A stretch of DNA of 64,000 bases from Pseudo-nitzschia pungens. Lineage: Eukaryota > Bacillariophyta > Bacillariophyceae > Bacillariales > Bacillariaceae. The translations under genes and the position numbers were made by a program. Positions 56,125 through 64,000 of this stretch are shown in pieces (the stretch's first letter is position 1; every line of letters begins with the position of its first letter). The DNA lies in contig CM074764.1 of NCBI GenBank assembly GCA_037355855.1, positions 1,860,001-1,924,000 on the forward strand, written 5' to 3'. The notes under the pieces are model-generated. The model saw only the letters and a list, made by a program, of their open reading frames with translations. It was not told where the DNA came from and did not search any database.

Positions 56125-57323
56125 ATCAGGGTAGTGAGGTGATTTGATGATTCAATGGCAAATGGAATGGTGACGCAACGAAGAGGAACTACGGAAATTA
56201 ACAAAACGGCAAGTTACAGCAAGTTACAGAGCAGATAAATGATACGGAATAACGATTGGAGAAAGGAATTAACCGATCGAATGATGCTACATGGCGATTA
56301 CGGAATAATTATATGGAAGAAAGGGATACGGAATAACGATTGGAGAAAGGAATTAACCGATCGAATGATGCTACATGGCGATTACGGAATAATTATATGG
56401 AAGAAAGGGAGTAATTACGGAAGAATTGATAATTACGGAAGAATTGACTCTTACAGATACAGAAGGGTTAAAGCGAAACAAGCCCAAAACGAGCTATATG
56501 GAAGAAATGGATTAAACACAAGAACAATCGAGATCAAGAAGAAGAATTCAATCTGATGCGGAACAATTAACCGAAGCAGGATACGGAATTGCTAAAGCTT
56601 GATACGGATGAATCAACAACAATTAACAGAAGCAGGATACGACTTGCGATATGGATGAATCAACGAGCAGACGATTGAACGATTTAAGGAGCAGTGGTAA
56701 AGGTTGAACAAAGGAGCAGATTGATACAGACACCAGATTGATACAGATTGATCTCGTGAGTTTGCAGAGACGGATTGATACAGATCAATCGCGTTGAGTT
56801 TATAGGAGCGAAAGAATGAAAGGAACTGATTCCAGTTTAAATATTTAAAGAACGATGGATATATCGGATCGATCGAACGGATTGCGAATTAAAGAACATG
56901 GAAGAACAATTGGAATTGTGGCAATGGATCAATCGTAACATGGAGCAATTTGATTGTACGGAAGAGCAACTGATCGATTGCGACGTGGAAGGATTTGATT
57001 GTAAGAAAGACAACAATTAACAATGGACGATTGATTATTGAATCGATTGATAGGAAATGAGTGTTCGAGTGATGAATGCGATGAAGATTATACACTCAAC
57101 TGACAATAGGAAGAAAAGATTACAAAGGAAATTACAAATGAAAAGAGTTTTACAAAGAGTTTGAGCATTGAACGAACATGATGAAGAGTTTGAGAGTTGA
57201 ACGAATACAAAGATTGAAACGGTTGAAGACTACGTAACAACAAACTATGAAGAGGCCCAAAAGATTAGTGGCGAAACGTTGAAGAAGGAAGTGTGATTCA
57301 AAAGTCTTTGAAGCAGGGTAGTG
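56125..57323. other. 3' non-coding part of the gag-only element, with an 84-bp tandem duplication
   Basis: A/G-rich sequence with no coding motif. A block (gaataacgattggagaaagg...) at 56247 is repeated at 56331, an exact 84-bp step, which makes a repeat frame with no domain. The words 'tttgaatcagggtagtg' just after the gag stop and 'tttgaagcagggtagtg' against the 3' LTR are near copies. The latter is the best candidate for the polypurine tract, although it is not purely purine. Confidence 0.7.
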
Positions 57324-57760
57324 TGTTTGGACGTGACATCCAGATGTGATATGTGCACTTATGATATGCTTCGTAAGACTATTGAATATGGACATAAGAC
57401 TATGGAATCCGGACTGGGACTGGGAATGAGAGTGACCGGGACTAGAGACATGAGGGATTACCACTTACTTGAAGAGACATTACCAAGGTTACTAAAAATA
57501 GGACTCTAAGTACCGAGTCTACAGTGCATTAAGTATAAATACACGGGCTCTAGTAGACTCGTGTACAGAAGGTTAATTGTGTGGATAAGAATAAGAACAG
57601 GAAACAAGAGATGAGAATGGAGAATCGATGGTCTGAATGATCATCTCAATGATCATCTCAGTAATTGAAATACTCAGGATTTAACAATGTAATTAAACAA
57701 TTAAGAAACTCAAACCTCGTACAAGTACAAATCTACACCGTTTTACGAGCCCTCCAAACA
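57324..57760 (+). repeat. 3' LTR of the gag-only element
   Basis: 437 bp, identical by eye to the 5' LTR; followed by agagc. Confidence 0.95.
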
Positions 57761-57997
57761 AGAGCTTGGGGATCCAGTATAAAATTATAATTATAACAGC
57801 GTCGATTCGGTCTTTTCGTTTCGCCGTCGTCTTCGTTGTTTCTTGTTATTTTCGTTGCTTGTAGATCTCCAGCTTTGCAAGCTTACAACAAGCTTGCGAC
57901 TGTTAATCTGTTAAAATGTAACTGAAACTGGTTTAAGCTGATGTCGGCACGAGCGAAATGGATACGATCAAAGAAGGAAAAATTCTTGCTCCGTCAA
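57761..57997 (-). mobile_element. Copia leader remnant, LTR-proximal part, with 34 bp of LTR
   Basis: Continues the leader interrupted at 53604: ttggggatccagta..., then cttgcgactgttaatc, then tgttaaaatgtaactgaaactgg (57909-57942), the end of a Copia 5' LTR in minus orientation. The LTR is cut there and joined to gtcggcacgagcg..., which is itself similar to another stretch of Copia leader (compare 63836-63895). At 57998 the TIR-bounded element begins. Confidence 0.7.
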
Positions 57998-58020
57998 CGT
58001 CCGAAAACTGGTTCGCGACC
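57998..58020 (+). repeat. Left terminal inverted repeat
   Basis: 23 bp, perfect inverse of 63508-63530; followed by repeated cgcgacc/atcgcgacc words up to about 58095. Confidence 0.8.
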
Positions 58021-58299
58021 CATCGCGACCAATCGCAACCGGATCGCGACCCAATCGCGACTTGTCTCAGAAAAATGCGACCCCAATTTTTTATTTCACA
58101 ACCTTTTTTCCATTATTCTCAACCTTATTTCTCCTTTTTCTCGATCCCCGCATCGTTTTCAGGAAAATGTTCTGATCTAGACCCTGATATTCAGTCCCTC
58201 GTCACCCTTTCATTCCATTTTACACATTTGACACATTTGACTCAACATAACAAATAATTTTTAATCAGATGTACTTCAATCATCAATCACACAAAAGTG

Positions 58300-59640
58300 A
58301 CAGCATGCAGCAACCAACGCGTTGATAATACAGGGGGGACAGCAAGCAACAGCAACGCGTCGATAATACAAACGCGTCGATAATACAGGGGGGGACAACA
58401 AGCAGCAGCAAGCAGCAGCAAGGCGTCGATAATACAGGGGGGACAGCAAGAAGCAGCAACGCGTCGATAATACAAACAGCAACGCGTCGATAATACAGGG
58501 GGGGGGGACAGCAAGCAGCAGCAATGGGTCGATAATACAAACGCGTCGATAATACAGGGGGGGGGGACAGCAAGCAGCAGCAACGCGTCGATAATACAAA
58601 CGCGTCGATAATACAGGGGGGACAGCAAACAGCAAACAGCAACGCGTCGATAATACAGGGGGGGACAGCAAGCAGCAACGCGTCGATAATACAGGGGGGG
58701 ACAGCAATTAGCAAGCAGCAACGAACGCGTTGATAATACGGGGGGGGACAGCAAGCAGCAACGCGTCGATAATACAGGGGGGACAGCAAGCAGCAACCAA
58801 CGCGTTGATATTACAGGGGGGGGGACAGCAAGCAGCAACGAACGCGTCGACAATACAGGGGGGGGGGACAGCAGTCAGCAAGCAGCAATGAACGCGTCGA
58901 AAATACAGGGGGGGGGACAGCAAGCAGCAACCAACGCGTCGATAATACAGGGGGGACAGCAAGCAACAGCAACGCGTCGATAATACAAACGCGTCGATAA
59001 TACAGGGGGGGGGACAGCAAGCAGCAGCAGCGCTTCGATAATACAGCAGGGGGGACAGCAAACAGCAAACAGCAAACAGCAACGCGTCGATAATACAGGG
59101 GGGGGACAGCAAGCAGCAGCAAGCAGCAACGCGTCGATAATACAGGGGGGGACAGCAATTAGCAACCAACGCGTTGATATTACAGGGGGGGGGACAGCAA
59201 GCAGCAAGCAGCAACGCGTCGATAATACAGGGGGGACAGCAAGCAGCAACGAACGCGTTGATAATACAAGCAACGCGTCGATAATACAAGCAACGCGTCG
59301 ATAATACAAGCAACGCGTCGATATTACAGGGGGGACAGCAAGCAGCAACGCGTCGATAATACAGGCAACGCGTCGATAATACAGGGGGGGACAGCAAGCA
59401 GCAACGCGTCGATAATACAAGCAACGCGTCGATAATACAAGCAACGCGTCGATAATACAAGCAACGCGTCGATAATACAGGGGGGGACAGCAAGCAGCAA
59501 CGCGTCGATAACACAGGGGGTACAGCAAACAGCAAACAGCAGCAACGCGTCGATAATACAGGGGGAACAGCAAGGACCAAGCAGCAGCAACGCGTCAAAC
59601 CCCAACGATAATACAGGGGGGATAATACACGAGAATATTT
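58300..59640. repeat. Minisatellite of acgcgtcgataatac and G-run units
   Basis: About 37 copies of acgcgtcgataatac, each usually followed by a run of 3 to 9 G, then gacagcaagcagca. Unit length varies from about 19 to 50 bp. The G-runs and ACGCGT palindromes are striking. Minus-strand frames give Cys/Leu-rich repeats (CCLLSPPVLSTR) in all three frames and have no other coding sign, so they are rejected as genes. Confidence 0.9.
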
Positions 59641-59649
59641 TTAAAGAAC

Positions 59650-60060
59650 TATCGCCCAATCGTATCGGTCGTTCGTCGTTCCCCTCCTCGTCGTCGTCCT
59701 TGAAATCGTCATTGCTCTTCGTTTCGATCGTCGTCGTCGTCGTCCTTGAAATCGTCGTTGCTCTTCGTTTCGATCGTGTTTGTCGTCCTTGAAGTCGTCG
59801 TTGCTCTTCGCTTCGATCGTCTTCGTCGTTGCTCTTTGCTACGATCTGTGTGTGGTTGTACAAAATAAACAACGGGCGGTTAGTCGTCATCGTCGTCCCG
59901 GTCGTCGTCAGCTCGCTCGTCGTCGTCAGCTCGCTCGTCATCGTCGTCCCCCTCTTCTACGATCGTACCTTCGTCGTACCTTTTAGTGTCGTCATCCCTC
60001 CCCGATCGATCGTCTTCGTCGTCCTCTGCAGGTTCGTTCGCGCGCGTCGTACTCGTAGAT
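59650..60060. repeat. CGTCGT-rich repeats, left arm of an internal inverted pair
   Basis: Repeats of cgtcgttgctcttcgtttcgatcg and cgtcgtcgtcc. The inverse form (cgatcgaagcgaagagcaacgacg) fills 62815-63060, so the two blocks could pair across about 2.8 kb. No convincing protein is encoded. Confidence 0.75.
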
Positions 60061-60769
60061 ATCTGGGTAAGCCAGGTGATTCGAGGACTGCAGCCCACCC
60101 TACCTTGATAGCAAAAGAAAACGGTAACAAGGATTTCAAGAGTGATCAGTTCTATACTTTCTTTGCCGTTTGTCTCTCCAAGATGGTACCAGGCGCCTCG
60201 TGGTTCACTTTCAACTGGACCGGCCAGAAAATTCCAACGCCGAAACGAAAATGAAAATTATGACACATCCTTCACGAGGGAGATGTGGGGCGGAAAATTC
60301 ACCCCGATGATGATGATGCACGTAATGTACGTAGGTAACAGTACTGTTTGTACAGGCTGACTGGAAAAAATGACAGCAATGTACGTAGATTACAGTACTG
60401 TTTGTACAGGCTGACTGGAAAAAATGACAGCAATGTACGTAGATTACAGTACTAAGTCTACAGTCTTAGTAAAAGAAAAAATGACATGTCTGCATACATA
60501 CCTAGTAGTACGTATGTATGTATGCAGGGGATGTGTAGGTTTCCAGTACTGTGTATACTGTACGTAGGGTACTGGTAGAAATCTTTTGGTAGTAGCATTA
60601 TAAGATAGAGAGAACACCATTAAAGCAGTAGTAGACAGTAATAGTGGTATCACTGGATGTGACTGATGTGGTGTTGTTGGTTCGAGTGCCATGGTGGAAA
60701 TATATTTTGCTACATCACGATGCGATAACAATATTTTTGCTGCGAAGCACATGTCAGAATAAGTGAGCT
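60061..60769. other. Spacer of the TIR element with a short duplication
   Basis: No gene. A block of about 60 bp (caatgtacgtagattacagt, then actggaaaaaatgacag) occurs twice between 60370 and 60450, and a related copy starts at 60325. Confidence 0.6.
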
Positions 60770-61995
60770 ATTCAGTTATTCAATGGTGACATCCATACTA
60801 TTGGTGATTTTTGAATACTTCTTTTTGCATACTCTTGCCCATGCATAGGATGAGGAATATTCACACTGGAATCACACAACTATTGGCCAGATTCATTCAG
60901 ATATGTGATTTGGTAATTTTTTCTAGTAAATTCTGCAGTAGTGGACCAAATATCAATTATTCAGTGGTGACACCCAAATTATAGGTGATTTTTGCATATT
61001 TCTTTTTGCATACTCTTGCCCATGCACAGGATGAGGAATATTCACACTGGAATCACAGAAATATTGGTCAGATTCATTCAGATATGTGATTTTACAGTAT
61101 TTTCTAGTAAATTCTGCAGTAGTGGACCAAATATTAATTATTCAGTGGTGACACCCAAATTATAGGTGATTTTAGAATACTTCTTTTTGCATACTCTTGC
61201 CCATGCATAGGATGAGAAATATTCACACCGGAATCACACAAATATTGGATAGATTCATTCAGATATTTGATTTTACAGTATTTTCTACTAAATTTTCCAG
61301 TAGTGGACCAAATATTAATTATTCAGTGGTGACACCCAAACTATTGGTGATTTTTGAATACTTCTTTTTGAATTCTCTTGCTCATGCATAGGATGAGGAA
61401 TATTCACACCGGAATCACACAAATATTGGACAGATTCATTCAGATATTTGATTTGGTACTTTTTTCTAGTGAATTCCGCAGTAGTGGAACAAATATTAAT
61501 TATTCAGTGGTGACACCCATACCATTGGTGATTTTTGAATACTTCTTTTTGCATACTCTTGCCCATGCACAGGATGAGGAATATTCACACTGGAATCACA
61601 CAAATATTGGCCAGATTTGTTCAGGTATGTGATTTTACAGTATTTTCTAGTAAATGCTGCGGTACTGGACCAAATATTAATTATTCAGTGGTGACACCCA
61701 AATTATAGGTGATTTTTGAATACTTCTTTTTGCATACTCTTGACCATGCATAGGATGAGGAATATTCACACTGGAATCACACAAAGATTGGCCACATTCA
61801 TTCAGATATGTGATTTTACAGTATTTTCTACTAAATTTTCCAGTAGTGGACCAAATATTAATTATTCAGTGGTGACACCCAAATTATAGGTGATTTTTGA
61901 ATACTTCTTTTTGCATACTCTTGCCCATGCATAGGATGAGAAATATTCACATTGGAATCACACAAAGATTGGCCAGATTCATTCAGTTATTTGAT
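60770..61995. repeat. Satellite of about seven 181-bp units
   Basis: Direct repeats anchored by ttattcagtggtgacaccca at about 60774, 60957, 61138, 61319, 61500, 61680 and 61861. Each unit contains acttctttttgcatactctt, catgcataggatgaggaata and gattttacagtattttct. Copies differ at scattered sites. Short frames in single units are not genes. Confidence 0.9.
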
Positions 61996-62814
61996 TTGAT
62001 GGTATATTCACTGAGGTAGTAGTACTATTCTTGCTGCTTGTAGTAGTAGTACCACAGTTATACGCTGCTGCTACATACTACTGCAGTGCGTAGGTAGTAG
62101 TACATAAGAGGCAGTCAAAAATTATGGCGCAGCGGGGCAGGCTCTCTGTGGTTTAGGTGGCGCGCGATATCACCATCAGCTTTCTACTGGTTTCTACTAC
62201 TATTACTTCAGTACGGTACATACTACTAGTAGTAACTCTACTGCTAGTATCATGTAGAAGAAATCAATTCTCAGCAAATAAATGCATGACAGAAAATGCA
62301 TGTGTCGTAAATCTTACTTCACATAATTTTGGGTCGAAATGGAACAAGAAAGACGGCAACTGGAAATGGTAAGTGAACCACATCAAGGTTGGAGGAGGTA
62401 TTAATAATGGATTTTGATTCGTCTAACTGTGCATCATTGACTTGCCTGCTTGCTCCTGATAGGGAGGCGACCGCAACTGCTGATGAAATAGGATGCAACG
62501 GCAAATGAAATATAATGCAACGGTGAGTGAAGCACATCAAGATCTGGGGTATTGATAATGGATTTCAATTGTTCTAATTCTGAATTGAGTTGCCTGCTTG
62601 CTACTGATAGGGAAGAATCAACTTTAGTAATTCGACGGGGCAACTGAAAAATGATGCGAAAAATGATGCGACGGGGCAACTGACACATATTGCGATCGCA
62701 AGACAAATATGATGTGATCGCAACTGACAAAATGATGCGATTGCAACTGATGAAATATGATGCGATGTGAGGAGACCTTTACTGGCAGTACAGATACCGG
62801 TATGGATGAAATTA
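61996..62814. other. Spacer of the TIR element with tagtagtag simple repeats and one segment duplication
   Basis: Contains tagtagtagtac simple repeats (62010-62110, 62210-62240). It also has two diverged copies of a 115-bp block (near 62360 and 62520) sharing agtgaa-cacatcaag, attgataatggattt and gcctgcttgct. Then come repeats of gatgcgatcgcaactga. No gene. Confidence 0.6.
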
Positions 62815-63070
62815 TCACGATCGAAGCGAAGAGCAACGACGATTTCAGAGAGGACGACGAAGACAATCGAAGCGAAGAGCAACGACAATTTCAGGACGAC
62901 GATTTCAGGGAGGACAATGAAGAGGAAGGCAATCGGAGCGAAGAGCAACGATGCCTTCAGGGAGGACGAAGACGATCGAAGCGAGAAGCAACGACGCCTT
63001 CAAGGACGACGAAGACGAGGACGATCGAAACGAAGAGCGACGACGATTTCAAGGACGACGAATTTGTGTG
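62815..63070. repeat. Right arm of the internal inverted pair
   Basis: Repeats of gatcgaagcgaagagcaacgacgatttca, the reverse complement of the 59650-60060 units, about six copies. Frames across it are Glu/Arg/Asp repeats only. Confidence 0.75.
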
Positions 63071-63507
63071 TGCGTGTGTGAGAAAATTGAACAGAGAATA
63101 AACAATTATTAGAGTAGTATCAATATTTATCAAAAGAAAGACTTATATTTTGCTTCATAGTGTTTCAAAATTTTTTTTCATGGGGGTCGCGATTCCTGGG
63201 CTTCGGGTAATAATTGTGATTTTTGTGATGAATTTCTTGAGGGGTGTGATGGGAAATACTTTGTGTCGGGATGAGAAATCAATTTTTGGGAGTGAATTTC
63301 TGCAACAGTCTCATAATATATAATGATGGTAGGGTCGGTAATAATGAGTCAGATTGAAAAAAAATGTGGGTCGAGTTTGAATTTTATTTTTTTGAGGTAG
63401 TAACTGGGTCGCGATTGGGGTTGCGAATCGCGAGAGAGCTAGGAATCGAGCTACGTCAAAATGAGCCAGGAATAAATCGCGACCCCCCTAAATAAATTCT
63501 TGGGAGG
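63071..63507. other. Right subterminal region of the TIR element
   Basis: A/T-rich sequence with scattered gggtcg, ggtcgcgattgg and tcgcgacccc words that mirror the left subterminal region. No gene. Confidence 0.6.
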
Positions 63508-63530
63508 GGTCGCGAACCAGTTTTCGGACG
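63508..63530 (-). repeat. Right terminal inverted repeat
   Basis: 23 bp, perfect inverse of 57998-58020. Confidence 0.8.
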
Positions 63531-63835
63531 AATATGTCAAGTGTCCGGATTGGAATGAAACTGCCGTGTCTTGGATGTCTTGGTACAAGGCAAATATTTG
63601 TGGCGTTGGAAAGCCTGGGTGTAAAGCGTTCGGGAGTTGATTTGGGGTTGTTGCTGATATGCAGCTGTCGGGCTTTTGTCATAATTCCGAGATGTAATGC
63701 TTCGTATTCAGCAAAACTTGGATATGGATACACCGATTGGGGAATTCGATTGTATCTCAGTGTATGAGAGCACTTGTAATCAGCTGATGTCTCTCAGAAA
63801 AGCGTTCTTGTGAGGTTTAGATGCACGTTGTTGTT
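63531..63835 (-). other. Possible fragment of an RNase H-like coding sequence
   Basis: A minus-strand frame from about 63733 reads PSFAEYEALHLGIMTKARQL, which resembles the A-E-Y-x-A-L-x-x-G signature of RNase H-like domains. The frame is only about 80 codons long, and its last part runs into the TIR. It could be a retroelement fragment or chance. Confidence 0.3.
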
Positions 63836-64000
63836 GTGTCGGGATGAGCGGAATGGATACAACAGAGGGGAAAGAAAAAATTCTTTTTCCGTCAAAACTT
63901 GGAGCTTGACGACTGGAGTGGCACTGTTGTATTCGGAATAGCGGAGGAGATGCAAAATTGGAGAACGGCCTTGATGTAGAGCTGTTGAAAGTTGTTTTTT
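63836..64000 (-). mobile_element. Copia leader fragment running off the right edge
   Basis: Shares gtcgggatgagcggaatgg, aaattctttttccgtcaa, ggagcttg and gagaacggccttg with the Copia leader blocks at 44090-44260 and 53455-53595, in the same order and orientation. Confidence 0.65.

Larger units (their letters stand above)
53604..57760 (+). mobile_element. Gag-only non-autonomous LTR element (TR-GAG type)
   Basis: 4157 bp with two 437-bp LTRs that read as identical, and TSD agagc (53599-53603 and 57761-57765). The LTR ends are the inverted pair tgtttgga/tccaaaca, unrelated to the Copia and Gypsy LTRs elsewhere in the window. Between the LTRs lie a hairpin-rich leader, one gag gene and about 1.2 kb of non-coding sequence. 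No protease, RT, RNase H or integrase motif was found on either strand. Identical LTRs imply recent movement, so a partner element elsewhere must supply the enzymes. Confidence 0.93.
57998..63530. mobile_element. Long TIR-bounded non-coding element filled with tandem repeats
   Basis: The 23 bases at 57998-58020 (cgtccgaaaactgg...) are the exact reverse complement of 63508-63530. Next to both ends lie subterminal repeats of gcgaccc or gggtcgc (58018-58095 left; 63360-63515 right), as in many non-autonomous DNA transposons. The 5.5 kb between holds only satellites and simple repeats; no transposase motif was found. Flanks are tcaa and aata, so the target duplication is either the dinucleotide CG (also palindromic and hence ambiguous) or absent. 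It lies within Copia leader-like sequence. Superfamily not assignable. Confidence 0.6.

Noticed and set aside
56239..56556. 105-codon frame with a 28-residue repeat in the gag-only element
   Set aside because: Created by the 84-bp DNA duplication; no domain and highly biased A/G-rich composition. Kept only as a repeat note.
58300..59640. CRISPR-like array
   Set aside because: Unit length and spacing vary, spacers are low-complexity G-runs and cagcaag words, and the context is eukaryotic.
58276..59941. Minus-strand frames of 115-296 codons rich in Cys, Leu and Pro
   Set aside because: All three frames are open because of the minisatellite; peptides are direct translations of the repeat.
62757..63101. 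Glu/Arg-rich 114-codon frame
   Set aside because: Direct translation of the gatcgaagcgaagagcaacgacg repeats; two frames give similar repeat peptides.

Overview
The window looks like a transposon-dense stretch of a diatom nuclear genome, probably a pennate diatom. Three things suggest this. The Copia integrases carry the diatom CoDi-type signature (CDTPAIDGG, QSEPYYQHQN). One host gene begins with a signal peptide ending in an SSAF-VVP site, close to the ASAFAP plastid-targeting motif. The second host gene is a membrane leucine-rich-repeat protein with one repeat per exon. The species cannot be named from sequence alone.

Layout. 1-518: leader and LTR of a minus-strand Gypsy element whose body lies off the left edge. 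1019-9427: complete Copia/CoDi element 1 (+ strand; 476-bp LTRs that read as identical; TSD ttaag). 10488-12080: host 2OG-Fe(II) oxygenase, the only apparently intact host gene. 13980-48221: a decayed Gypsy element (called B) that hosts a nest of later insertions. B holds a solo LTR (15598-16092, TSD accta) and Copia element 2 (minus, 18994-48065, TSD gaagg). Copia 2 is split by a non-autonomous Copia derivative N (minus, 24321-44895, TSD ctggg). N is split by two elements: intact Gypsy G (+, 24654-30400, TSD gttct) and Copia 3 (minus, 33755-42351, TSD gtgac). 48424-53060: minus-strand LRR receptor-like gene with an array of ten 72-nt LRR exons, broken by an LTR footprint and a second frameshift. 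53082-57942: remnant of a Copia leader and LTR end, carrying a 4.16-kb gag-only LTR element (53604-57760, TSD agagc). 57998-63530: a 5.5-kb non-coding unit bounded by perfect 23-bp terminal inverted repeats and filled with several unrelated tandem repeats. The window ends inside another Copia leader fragment.

How the parts relate. The TSDs fix the insertion order: B first, then Copia 2 and the solo LTR, then N, then G and Copia 3. The visible LTR divergence agrees with this order. Gypsy G has identical LTRs and one 1514-codon gag-pol frame, so it is the best candidate for a live autonomous element. N and the gag-only element could move only with enzymes supplied by autonomous relatives. Most 60-150 codon frames elsewhere are repeat or antisense shadows. 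No tRNA, rRNA or CRISPR array was recognised.
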